Positions 1-11,317 of a DNA stretch of 64,000 nucleotides are shown here, one piece after another. The translations under genes were made by a program, and so were the position numbers. Numbering within the stretch: the stretch's first letter is position 1; every line of letters starts with the position of its first letter. Below the pieces are notes generated by a model. That model ran no database searches. It was not told the DNA's origin and saw only the letters and a program-made list of their open reading frames with translations. Source of the DNA: Casuarina equisetifolia (taxonomy: Eukaryota > Streptophyta > Magnoliopsida > Fagales > Casuarinaceae); contig CM052357.1 in the NCBI GenBank assembly GCA_028551475.1, forward strand, positions 19,515,931 through 19,579,930, read 5' to 3'.

Positions 1-3000
1 GTATCATGTATCTTAGAGAGAATGTACCATATTTTCAGCAATTGAAAGCTAAATACACAATGTCACCCAAATATTGTAATATTTTGCTTCGAGCACACGC
101 CTTTCCCCCGATGATTTCATGTATTCGTCGCTTGAAAACTATCCGTTTCCAACCATTGCTTCAGTGTTCGGATTCATTGAGATGACAATATTAGAGATGG
201 ATGCAAAGAGGATGATCGAACAGTCAAGATTTCCCCAAAATAGGCGAAACTCTACCTCTACAGGAGAAGTTGGCGGATTTGAAGGCTTTGCTTGATTTAT
301 CGGGCCACATATTAAAACCATGTGCATTTTTTTGAGCAAAAGTTGTATTAAGATTCTGAGGTCAGAATGATGCATCAACAACAATAGCTGTTGCAACGAA
401 ATTTGCGATAAGTGAGTCACTGCAATGGGTTGAAAAACGCGTTCTCACGTCATTTGTCCCATGTGAAAAACACAACCAAAACATACAAAGTAATTTTGTT
501 TTGATCATTAAGAAACCGTATCAAAATGCAAGTTGATGGGCCATTTTGATCAATAAGTTACAGGTCAAAAGAACGCATGAAAATGCGTTGCTTCCTATCA
601 TATTCTTTTTCCTTGCGTCAGCAGAGAAAATTTGGTTTAACTTTTCATCAAACTATTGAGTTTCTATAAAGCCTTCGTGGTTACAGAAATAACCTTAGTT
701 ATTCCAAAACTAAGCACTTTGACTATTGGCTTTCTTCTTGGCGAACTACCCATCTAAAGTTGGAAACTACTTTTAAAACACCCTGCCAAGGTGGTATTCT
801 CAATTTCATTGATTAACTTCTAGATTTAAGTCCCAAAATTTTACTTGAAGTGTCTTCTCATAAAATAAGTCATTATATTTGTTAGTCGTTTTAAGCAGTA
901 AATTATGGACCTAAGATTCCTGTTTGAACTAGAAATTTTCAAGATCGCATAGATTAGTGAAATGCAAACCGAATGTACCTGACCATAATATAATTTGGCT
1001 TCTTTAATTAATTTGATTACTCACGACCATAATTTTATATTATATTAACCACCTCTTAACAAATGTTTAAAAAAATGGTATCATGCAAAACTTATTGACT
1101 ATCACTATCAATTATAACCAACTGATTGATGTTTTCACATTGAATTTTCCTGTATTAGCACCTTATTTTCCTTCTTTAATTTCTAGACTTTTTTGTATTT
1201 CTTAATATTTCTTTTGGAACGAGTGACTACTATTGGGTTTCACCACACCTTGATGTTAGATTAGGCCGGCCCACTGCACTTGTGCCCATTTATATGTTTC
1301 TGTACAGCTTATTCCTTTCTGTTGGCTACATACCATTTGCCCATGTGTGATTATTTGGCAAGGGTGCAAAAGACAGAAACAGATTCTTTTTGTGTTACGA
1401 TAGAATGCAAAGACCCTACCCGCGTTCAACATTCCTCAGTCGGCCTCCAAACATAGTCCTTTACTCAAGAGTGAAGCCAACTACGACTTGTGAGCCGACA
1501 ATTGTGGACTAGGCTGAAAACCAAGAAAAAACTTGGCTTTACCACTCATTTAAATGGACTTTTTCAAAGATCTTTAAGAAACTACAAGACTGCTCAATAA
1601 GCTTCACCATTGAGTTTATCTTTATTAAGTTACAAGAGTGCTAGACAATCCTTGCATTTGGCTCCCTCCAGTCCATTTACTGAGCCACCATAGAAGTTTA
1701 ACCAAGCTCCCTTTTGGTGTTTTATGAATTCATATCCTACTATTTCAGCGATCAACATCTTGGTTTTCTCTACTCAGCACTTAAAAGGGACGCATTGTAT
1801 CCGTAACAGCTTTTCATGTCACAATGGAATACGTTATGGACCATATGGTACTAATAAATTGTGCTAATATAATTTTTTCATAACCTAATCCTGTGACATT
1901 TGAGCAATCCCATTTGGCTAGATATGGAGAAAATTGGGCTTGGAATTGGACTAGATTTGGGTGCACGGGACATTTAAGGTTTGAAACTACTCGTGCTACG
2001 CTTGAAACTGCTGAAATTATCAAAGAAGCCTTTTAGGGAATTACTGAGTTAAGCAACTGTAAAAGGATACGTGACTCTAATAAATCGAGTAAGAGGATGG
2101 TTAAGTTCTTAGAAATCATAAACATATAATTAGTAGCATAATTACATAGATGAGAGAATGAAGATAAAAAGCAGTGAAGGACAGAGATTTTGTGACTCGC
2201 GAGAAAAATTTAACACTTGAATTTTCTTGGTCCAAGTAGAAATGAATCTATTATGTGTCTAAAAGCTTCCACCTTATGAACAACTCAATTGATGTTGACA
2301 TAAAGAATAATATGTACTCTATGTAGGGTAACTGTTATGTCCTCAGTTATCATGAAAATTGTAGTTTTGGTTCTTGACCACAAGTTTGAGATTGATTTTC
2401 ACATAAATTTAATGAGAGAGGCAATTCTAGTTGCATTTGTGAAGGCAGATAGGAAAATATCCTTCTAAACAAAGGTAATTACAAGTAGATTTTCTTCTAA
2501 AACAGAATTCCCAAAATAATATTATGAACTATTGAAGACAAACATCTATTTAGCCACACAAAATGTTCTTTCTTTGTTTTGTTCCAAGTATGAGAAGGAC
2601 ATGTATATGTCCGTGCTAAATTGTGTGATCCAAACATTCAAACATGGTACATATCTATGTCTATATGCATATATGGACTTTCATGTTGACTTTGTTTAAC
2701 ATGTTTACTTATATATGTATAAGGGGAATAGAGATATGCTTACCGTGTTTCAGGGCATTATGTTGCATGTTAAAATTGAGAATGTATTCCTTTTCTGGTT
2801 TTCCAGCCTTCAAGAAACATCAACAAATAAATCGTCAAGAGTAGAACGGTATAGGCATCTAGGAAGATTTCCCTCCCATTGTACCGCTCATCTCCAATTT
2901 CAAGCAAGATTGTAAGTAGTTTCTTACAAAGAATGCCATTTTCTATTATGGAACAAGAACCATCACATCCGTAAAACTACTTCCAAAACAAAGCAGTAAA

Positions 3001-3242
3001 TTCAAATGAAGCGAAAGTTACTTCCATAAAACAGAGGAGGGAATATGGAGATATACAAGAACTGATCGCAAATTAGTAAAATCCATAAGAAAACACAAAT
3101 GCAATAGAAGTAGATTAAAGAAAAAAAGTCCAATTAGCGCACGCAATACAAAGAAATATTACATAATTTCTGATACTCTTGAGTTATACCTGGAGGAACA
3201 ACCGAGGGAATGCACGATCTTGGGTCTCGTAATTGCCATAAC
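1..3242. other. Intergenic, no recognised gene
   Basis: This AT-rich stretch holds only short, unconvincing reading frames (the longest, 139-420 on the minus strand, resembles nothing I know). The part nearest 3242 should include the 3' UTR of the minus-strand NLR-like gene. Its sequence just after the stop reads into a consensus-like donor near 3190, so a 3' UTR intron is possible but unproven. Confidence 0.6.
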
Positions 3243-6200
3243 TCATTCTTTACTTTGTTGCTTCAACACCCCATTCTCATTGAATGGTAAGAAAGTGAGT
3301 TTAGGGCATTCAAAAGCCTCCAAGTAATCCAGCTCCGGGAATGATGACTCGAGTGTCTTCCAGTCCAACTTTAAGTCATTCAAAAACTTCAGACGTAGTG
3401 TCTTAACTTTCCACTTCTCATCCTCCTTAACTGGATTCAAATTATGAAGTTCCCCTCCTCTGATGTAGAGTTTCTCTAGCTTGGGAAGTTGTTTAGGCTG
3501 CAACCAAGCGGGTGCTGTCCGCTGAGGGTAACACTTCAGTTCCAATTTCACTAGTTCCTTAAATCCAACTCCACCGTCCTTAGGACTCTTATCTTGCTCT
3601 TGATTTTCTCCGCTGTTCTCAGTACCTCTGTTAGTTTCTGCAGTTGGATTTGCCTCGTCCTGCTGATGGCCGTTTCCGCCGTTCTTAGGAATTTCTCCCG
3701 CTCCCCAGGTAATTGTTAGCTTTTGAAGCATTTTAAAATTGTGGAAGGTTTTCATATCGGTTTTGTCTGGGAAATTGTAGCTATTTGTGTAGATGCTCAA
3801 TTTCCTCAGCTCTTTCAATTCTGACAGATCCTGAAGAGAACAATTCTTGTTTGTGTAGCTGCACAATTTCCTCAGCTTCTTCACTGCTGACAGATCCTGA
3901 AGAGAACAATCCTTCCGACTGGGCTTGGGATTGGGCTTGGGCTTGGATTTGTCCTTCCCACTTGGTACGGATTTGACTACAAACCCTTTAAGGACTTGGA
4001 GTTTCTTCAGTCTCGCAATCCCTTTGGGCATGCGTTCCAGCAGGTAACATTCAGATAGATCTAAGTGTGTCAACCTCCTGAGGCGGCCTATCTCACCTGG
4101 AAGTTTTTCCAGATTATGGCACGCTCTAAGATCCAAAATCCTCAGATTCAGGAGCTTACCTACAGAAGGAGGAAGTTCCGTAATTCGAGACATCCCTTGA
4201 AAGCTGAGAAACCTTAGAAGCTTCATATTTTTCAATCCTTGTAAAAAGTCCGTGCTTTCTACTTCAATATGATGCTTGGGTGAGATTTGCCACCTTCCCA
4301 GATAAAGAACCTTGAGATTCTTCATTCCTGGGAACCACTCCAATTTGAAAACGTCCGGATAAGGCTCATTGACATTGAAAACTGTTTGTAGTTTTTCTAA
4401 ATTTGTTTGCAGTTTTTCTGATGTCTGTCTAGAGTCGTCACCTACGATTTCGATAGAAAATCCATCTACTAAACACACCAAGTTATTCAATGGAGAAATG
4501 GCAGTGACATTCCCTTTGCCACCAAAAGCACAGAACTTAGCTTCTTCCGCAAGCTTAATCACTGCCGATCGAATGAAAGCATTCATTTTATAATTGGCAG
4601 CAGCTGGCCTGTGCTCCTTATTTTCAGGTTCAATGCAGCCTCTCTCCACCAATGTTTTGAGTATTTCCTCACCAATATCCTCATATGTCCTTTTGCGAAG
4701 GCCTTTTCCAGTAAGGCCTTCTCCAATAAGGCCTTCTCCAACCCACCAATATGTCATAAAACTCTTCTTCACGATCTCATTTTCTGGAATTAATGCAAAA
4801 TACAGCAAGCACATCTTTTCCCTGGGCTCAAGTCCCTTATAAACCTCCCGAAAGTCCATGAAAGCCTGGTCTTGGGGGAGTGACGAGTGACGATGTAAGA
4901 CAGGCAGTATCTTATTCGCCTGTGCCGAAGCAATCTCCACGCCAACTTGTGTGTATGGATTGGAATCAGGGCCAGTGCCCGCGAATTGATTCCGTGAGGA
5001 GATCTGTTGTTTCAACTTGACGACCAGCTTCGTGAGTATCTCTAGCTTCTCTTGGAGTTTTTTAGCCTCCAAATCGTCAATGTAGCTGTGCTGTACAAGA
5101 GCATTGGCGATTTCACCGGCTTTGCCTTGAAAATCCTGAACTTCCTTATCCAGGTTGTCCTTATTATCCTGCAACTGCTTGATCAAAATTCCTATGTATT
5201 GAAGATCATTTGTCAACTTGTGAACTTGGTCGCTCACCCTTCCAGTGATAGGCTCCTCATCAAGAGGCTTCTTCTTCCTGTAGTTCTCAGCTAGCCCCAG
5301 GCGGTCCACAACAGTGGGGATAATGGAGTTGTGTAGTTCTCGAATCGTCGAACGTTGCACTCTCTCAGGGTTCACTTCTAGCTGTGTAAATGATTTTAGA
5401 TTAATGCAGCGAAACTAGAAAAGATTTCTCAAAGACTAAATTACTTTAAAATATAGCAGAGGGAAGGAAGGTGGGGCCTATTTTTGATCATATGAATTTT
5501 CCTTCATTTGACAAGCATGGTTTTCCATGGTTAATTAAGCCAGCAACTATATATATTGTGAATGTGTGATCAAACTCTCTCTTCCACCTGGTGATGGAAT
5601 AGTATGGGAGAATGTGAAGGATAGTTTAAGCGGTGAGATACCTCTTTCTTAAGCTTGGGGACATCCTTCTCGAGTCTGTCAAGCTTGGCTGCTATCCCCT
5701 GGGGATCAGCTTTCTCACCGAGATCTTGCTGGATACCTTTCAAAACAGTCCTGACAAGGGTACAGGCACTGTTCTCAGGGTGGTCGAGTAAGGAATCTTT
5801 GATCTCGTTCAATTTGAGTAAGAAATCTTTGATCTCGTTCACATCCTTTTCCTTCTGGGTCGCTTTGGTTTCGTCGAGGCGTGTGCGAAGATCTCCAATA
5901 ATTGACTCCAATGTCATGTTGGGGATCTGTTGCATCAACTGGACGACAGACTTCTCGAGTTTGTCAAGCTTCTCGTTGAGTTTGCCAGCGTCCAAATCAT
6001 CAATGTAGCTGTTTTTTATAAGCTCACTGGCGATGTCACCAGCATCTTTGAAGTAGCGGAGTCCCCCATTCTGCAACTGTTCGATCAAACTTCCTATTTT
6101 TTGAAGATCATTCGTCAACTTCTCGACTTGGTCGGTCACGTTTCTTTCTTGATTTGGATGCTTGTAGTTCTCGAGTAGCTCCAGGCGGTCCAAAACAGCA

Positions 6201-7777
6201 GGGATAATGGAAATGTGTAGATCCAAAACCGTAGACTGTTTCTCTTTCTGAGGGTCCACTTTTAGCTGTGTAAACGATTTTAGATTAGTGCACCGAAACC
6301 GGAAAAGATTTCTTAAAGAGTAAATTACTCTAAAATAAACCAGAGGGAAGAGAGTTGAGGCCTATTTCTGATCATATGAATTTTCCATCTTTTGACAAGG
6401 ATGGTTTCCCATGGTTGATTAAGAGGGCAACTATACATATTGTGAATGTGTGATCAAACTCTCTCTTCGACATGGTGAGGGAATGGCATGGAAGAATGTG
6501 AAGGATAGTTTAAGGGTGAGGATACCTGTTTCTTAAGCTTGGTGACATCCTTTTCGAGTCTGTCAAGCTTGGCTGCTATCCCTGCTCCTTGGTCATCAGC
6601 TTTCTGATCAAGATCTTGCTGGATACCTTTCAAAACAGTCCTGACAAGGGCACAGGCACTGTTCTCAGGGTGGTCGAGTAAGGAATCTTTGATCTCGTTC
6701 AATTTGAGTAAGAAATCTTTGATCTCGCTCACATCCTTTTCCTTCTGGGGCATGTCCTCCCTGCATTTAGCTTTGGTTTCGTAGAGGCGTTTGCGAAGAC
6801 CTTCGATAATAGACTCCCATGTCATGTTGGGGATCTGTTGCATCAACCGGACGACAGACTTCTTGAGTTTGTCAAGCTTCACGTGGAGTTTGCCAGCGTC
6901 CAAATCATCAATGTAGCTCTTTTGTATAAGCTCACTGGCGACTTCACTGGCGATTTCACTAGCATTTTCGAAATAGCGGAGTCCCTTCTCCTGCAACTGT
7001 TCGATCGAACTTCCTATTTTTTGAAGATCATTCGTCAACTTCTCGACTTGCTCGCTTACCCTGCTTTCTTGATTGGGATGCTTGTAGTTCTCGAGTAGCT
7101 CCAGGCGGTCCAAAGCAGCAGGGATAATGGAATTGTGTAGATCCAAAACCGTGGACTGTTTCACTTTCTGAGGGTCCACTTCTAGCTGTGTAAACGATTT
7201 TAGATTAGTGCACCGAAACCGGAAACATAATTCTTAAAGAGTAAATTACTTTAAAATAAACCGTAGAGAAGAGAGATGAGGCCTACTTTTTATCATAAGA
7301 ACTTTCCTTCTTTTCATGAGCGTGGTTTCACATAGTTAATTAAGCAACGAGCCATATATATAGTATGTAATCAAACTCTCTTTTCCAAACCGTAAGGGAG
7401 TGGCATGGCATGGCATGGGAGAATGTGAAGGATGGTTTTTGCGGCAAGCATACCTGGGTTTTCAGTTTGGGAACATTCTTTACGAGTCTGGCAAGCTTTT
7501 CTTTGTCTTTTGATCCTGCTCCCTGGTCTTTAGCTTTCTCACCGAGATCCTCAAGCATTCCTTTTAAAACAGTCCTGAGGAGGGCACTAGCACTGTGCTG
7601 AGGTTCATGGAGTAAGAATTCTTTAATTTCGTTCAGATCATCTACCGATTTCTGCATTTCCTTCCGAGGCAAATCTTCCTCCCCTGCTTTGGCGTCGTCG
7701 AGGCGTCTGACAAGATTTTGGATGATGGATTCCACTGTTTTGTCGGTGGATCCCTGCTTATTATCCAAATCCGCCAT
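3243..7777 (-). CDS. NLR-like protein without NB-ARC (RPP13-like-4 type), tandemly duplicated coiled-coil exons
   Basis: I read four exons on the minus strand: 7777-7454, 7185-6526, 6265-5642 and 5381-3243. All junctions are GT-AG and phase 0 (324, 660, 624 and 2139 nt), giving about 1248 residues. Exons 2, 3 and the start of exon 4 each begin with LEV(D/N)P followed by a helical module (LHNSIIPxxLDRL.LLENY) rich in heptad-like Leu/Lys/Glu. Exon 1 matches the second half of that module (ESII..L..RL, RTVLKG, KLK.Q). Exon 4 then runs straight into a winged-helix-like segment (CLLYFALIPENE, YWWVGEGLI) and LRRs (for example LRILDLRACHNLEKLP). I find no P-loop, kinase-2 or GLPL motif, so the nucleotide-binding domain is missing. 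By family this is an immune-receptor-like protein; function is inferred. Four separate genes is the alternative, but the shared splice sites argue for one. Confidence 0.75.
5382..7453 (-). repeat. Tandemly duplicated exon-intron units in the NLR-like gene
   Basis: Acceptors at 7186, 6266 and 5382 are spaced about 920 and 884 bp apart. The introns between them (268, 260, 260 bp) are recognisably copies of one another: the same CTTCACATTCT stretch after the donor, the same GAGAGTTTGATCACACATTC and the same ACACAG|CTAGAAGTG acceptor. Exons 2 and 3 look roughly 80 percent identical as protein by eye. The duplicated unit is therefore exon plus intron, not retroposed coding sequence. Confidence 0.85.
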
Positions 7778-7940
7778 TGTCCTGGAAAACGAACCACAAA
7801 TGGGAACAGAAAGATGTCAGTTTACACACACAATTGCAAAACCAAGTTCTGCGGTAGATTGAAATCATCGTTCAACATTTGCAAATTTAAAGGCTTTGTC
7901 ATGGAATCTGAATCTCATGCACGCCAAGGCACCTCCACCC

Positions 7941-7946
7941 TTTATA
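7941..7946 (-). promoter_or_regulatory. Putative TATA box of the NLR-like gene
   Basis: The minus strand reads GTATAAAGGG here, about 165 bp upstream of the first ATG at 7777. An AG acceptor-like site (TTTTCCAG) lies just before that ATG, so a 5' UTR intron is possible. Confidence 0.4.
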
Positions 7947-8400
7947 CTTTTTATCTTTAACGTGACTTTTGTACAATATGCCACTTTAATTGGAACCTTC
8001 TTTAGCCGGCCAACTTGGAAACCTGATACTTGCCCCCGCTGGAAGGCAAGGAAGGAAGAGAAAAGATCCTGGGCACATGGTATGGCATTAGACCAAAGTA
8101 GCAGAGCTTTTGCTTGTCTTCAGGTTGTTCAGTGTTCCTTGGATTGTTTCTAAAAGTCCTAAGAGAGCACTAAATCAAAGTATCAGCTGATTGAGAACTT
8201 GCTAAATGCTTTTACCAAGTTAGCAGTTTAGTATCCCGTCTTCCCATGTGATGCACAAAGGTGATACAATAAGGTTTGGTGGAAAGAAAAATCTCAGGTT
8301 CTGATTCTACAAAGGGATGGACTATTTATATATGCAACAAGTCAGTATAATCTGTCATTTGTCAGTAGCTAATCTTGAGCACCAGACCATATCTTAAAAA

Positions 8401-8497
8401 CAACTAATTTATTTTAACCATCAGATTTTAATTTGATTTAATATTACAATTGTTATCATAAACACGAATTGAATTTAATGGTTAGAAATTAGTTTGA
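8401..8497. repeat. Small imperfect hairpin, MITE-like
   Basis: The left arm (CAACTAATTT..AACCATCAGATTTTAATTTG) is an imperfect inverted copy of the right arm ending TTAATGGTTAGAAATTAGTTTG. The arms are about 35 bp and the element about 97 bp. It has no coding capacity. A target duplication was not clear, so the superfamily is unassigned. Confidence 0.5.
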
Positions 8498-8759
8498 AGT
8501 AACTCGTGATGTAGATCAAATTTCTAGATTGTACAATCTCAACCATTCATATTTCAAATTCAAATTTCAAGTATAGATCGTTCTTACTCGAATTTACTTT
8601 TGATGTTTTCCACATAAATTGCCATGCAGGTACTTGAGTCATGGGCTTCAGTTGGGTGCTCGAGACGAGTGGGATAAATGGAATTGAGGGGTGTCAGATT
8701 TGCATAAACAAGCAACCGAAGATCTGTATAAATTAAAATGAAAGGCGGGATCTCTAAAG

Positions 8760-8960
8760 ATGCTTCATCGTTCTAGATTTGTAAGTTGGAAGGTGCTGTT
8801 GCGGAATCCCGGTCTCATGCATGCCAAGGCAACTCTTTTCTAGTTATGCTTCTTGTAATCGAAGTGAACTTTGCATATCAAATCACATTGAATTGTGGGA
8901 CCTGCTTTAGCCATGAAAAGTAGGAAGGTGATACTTACCTAAACCTGGAAGGAAAGGGGT
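8760..8960. repeat. Diverged second copy of the NLR-like gene's promoter (first copy about 7860-8060)
   Basis: The segment around 8766-8960 aligns collinearly with 7867-8065. Shared landmarks are ATCGTTC, the stretch GGAATC..TCTCATGCA.GCCAAGGCA, a later CTTTAGCC and the CCTGGAAGG-type end. The two are about 900 bp apart in the same orientation, the same period as the exon units downstream. No exon follows the outer copy in the order expected of a full gene copy. Confidence 0.65.
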
Positions 8961-9229
8961 ATGGAATAATACAAAAAGTACGTAATTAAAGGAAAGACTT
9001 GTCACTTATACCTAAATGGTGGATGTGTGCCCTTTTGGAATCTGTGCTATTAAATTTTCACATTGTCTCACAACTAGTCCAAAGTATAACTAGAAAAGAT
9101 CAGAGAGTGTGCTCTACACCCATTCCAACGTTTTTAGTACACCTAGAATATCATCCTACCACTCTGTCCTGTTTCTCGTGCTTTCCAACGTTCTCCCTTG
9201 TCTCTTAAGCAAGGCATTCTTTTGAAAAG

Positions 9230-11047
9230 CATCCCAATGAAGCCAGTAATGTCAGCTAAAGAGGATACCACCAAAATTTCTGGTCAAGATCTACTACTAA
9301 TTGAGATCAAGCTAAGGTTTTCATAAAGTGTTTTGTCCAACATAACAGGAAATTTAGGAGTAATGTGTTTAACTTGTGATTTCATACTTCTATCAAGCTA
9401 AATAAATATTCTATCATCACGTGCCACATCGTTACTACAATTGTTATCAATGAGCCAAAAGTCACTTGATTGGTTAGTAACCGACCAAGACCTATGTCTT
9501 GGATTTGGTACCCCATATACTAATATAGTCAATCTTTTGACAATATCATCATTAAGTCTTTCCTTTATAGCAACGGTACTTCTCTAAGTGATTTGCTCTC
9601 TTACAATACTTATGGGTGGAAAGCTTATCCTTCCTAGCACTCTTTTCTTTCCTATTTTGCCCTTTTGGCATCCTATCTTCATCTTTTTGGCTTTAAGAAT
9701 CTTACGCTTGATTGGTTTGGAAAGCTACTTCCCCAAAACTGTTGTTATCCTTTCTACCAAGTCCCTTCTTATAAGCTTCTAGAGATTATACTCAATCACT
9801 TGAACTTTTGAGGTCATTTCAATTCTTTCTATGGCTATAATAACTGGATCAACTTTTAAAATTATTCTAATCAATAATTTCTCCACATCCCATTTGTCCT
9901 TAACTTCCCGATCCCTTTATTTCACTCACCAAAACATTCAAACAAATATAAAAATTCCTTAATACATTGATTATCCTTTACTCTCATAATCTTAAAATCT
10001 TTTCTAAAGGATTAAATTTCAATAGTCCTTTAGTTAGCATTTATTTGGAACTCATTTTCCAATAGTCTGTGATTTTTTTGCACTTGCTCAAGTCAAAATT
10101 TAGGGAACACATTTTTTAGATGTTGCACAATCAAGTTGAGAAGGAGCTAATGTTGAGTTTATAAGTATGAGAGTGAGTCTTCTACATAAGCTAACGTTTA
10201 GGGTAGAAAGCAGGCCTAATAACAATAACATTTGGTACTAGAGACCAGGAAAGACTAGACAAGGTTAAGGCCCGATGTATGTAGAGGTTAGGACAAGTTA
10301 AACCTAAAGAAAAATGGGTCAATGGTTATGGCTAGGACCTAATGTGTGATGAGAGAGATTGTTGAAATGTAACACATTGGGTTAAGAAGGAGTTGATGTT
10401 GGGTTTATAAGTATTAGGATGATTCTTCCTTATGCATTAGCTTTTAGGGTGGGGAGGAAGTCTTATAACGTTAACACATCCTCCCACACCATTGATTGGA
10501 TTTTTTAAGATGGTAACTCTTTCTAACTCTACTGCAATTAACTCTCTTTCCTTTCTAGTTAATTTAACCCATCCTGTACTAGTTCTTGAGCTCCTAAGAC
10601 AAAAGAAATGTCCTCATTTTTATAGCCAAAAAATGATAGTTGTCACCCATGAATGTGGTTAAGGAACTTGAATATTTGATGACTACGATGCCATAAGGAA
10701 GAGTTTAGGATAGAATAATAGAAAAACATCCCATTTCCAAGAAAACACAATCTTAATATTACTATTGAAAATATAGATTTATAGCACAAAGAGGAATTAT
10801 CCTTGGTGAACAAAGAAATGAACTAACTCTATCGAGGATTTTTAATAAAGACTCAATAGAATAGTAAGTAGAGGACAACAAGAGAAGTTACACTCTAACA
10901 TAGCAAACTTCAAATACTAACATAGATCAATCTCACTAGTGTTAAGTTGATGAAATACTCTTTCATATACTTGTGCAACAAAATACTATCAATGAAGAAA
11001 GTATAAATACAACAAATTGTATAGACGGTACATTCTCATAGAGAATC
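9230..11047 (-). mobile_element. Copia (Ty1) LTR retrotransposon fossil, partial
   Basis: Read on the minus strand, about 9590-9560 shows a CCHC-type zinc knuckle remnant and about 9480-9400 a protease-start remnant of the Copia WLID.xCSN type. The region to the right is gag-like. Near 10690 there is a sequence resembling a tRNA-Met primer site. The AT-rich stretch from there to 11047 is a candidate 5' LTR, cut on its right by the + strand element starting at 11053. It is incomplete, broken in many places and very old. No second LTR was found. Confidence 0.55.
10125..10475. repeat. Two direct repeats of about 90 bp, 240 bp apart
   Basis: About 10125-10215 and 10365-10470 share the same order of landmarks: GAGAAGGAG(C/T)T(A/G)ATGTTG, (G/A)GTTTATAAGTAT, a GATTCTTC-like stretch, then AGCTTTTAGGGT. 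They lie inside or beside the minus-strand Copia fossil and do not correspond to its coding parts. Confidence 0.5.
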
Positions 11048-11052
11048 ACATG

Positions 11053-11317
11053 TATTACGGAATGCCCTTTGTACCTATTTAAGAAATATTATAGTTTTCC
11101 ATATTTGTATAATCTCCGTGTTTTGCAAGTTAGCCTAATCACATTGATATTGATTTGTATCTTTTTTCTCTATACATACATGTCATCAGGTGCCACATAT
11201 TTGTATCATTGAAAACTAGAAAGGTCACTCACCTCTCCATTCTCTTGTAATTTGATTTTGTTTGTAGTAATATACCAAGCAATTATCCAAACCGTTTGTT
11301 TCCTCATTAGTTCTTCA
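11053..11317 (+). repeat. 5' LTR of the Copia fossil
   Basis: It shares ATTTAAG(A/T)AATATT(A/G)TAG, GTTGCAAGTTA-like, TTTGTATCATTGAAA and GTAGTAATATAC segments with 17621-17892 and ends in TTCTTCA like its partner. A degraded primer-binding-like sequence follows. Confidence 0.8.

Noticed and set aside
139-420. 93-codon minus-strand frame at the left edge
   Set aside because: No recognisable domain, start context or neighbour support.
1200-2100. Possible LTR-like words around 1250-1500 and 1880-1980
   Set aside because: No partner repeat, target duplication or coding remnant was found.
5570-7777. Three separate small genes (145, 241 and 229 codons) upstream of the LRR gene
   Set aside because: Their apparent starts are GTG codons inside a conserved LEV(D/N)P exon start after an acceptor, and their ends lie in intron sequence. 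One spliced gene explains all of them.
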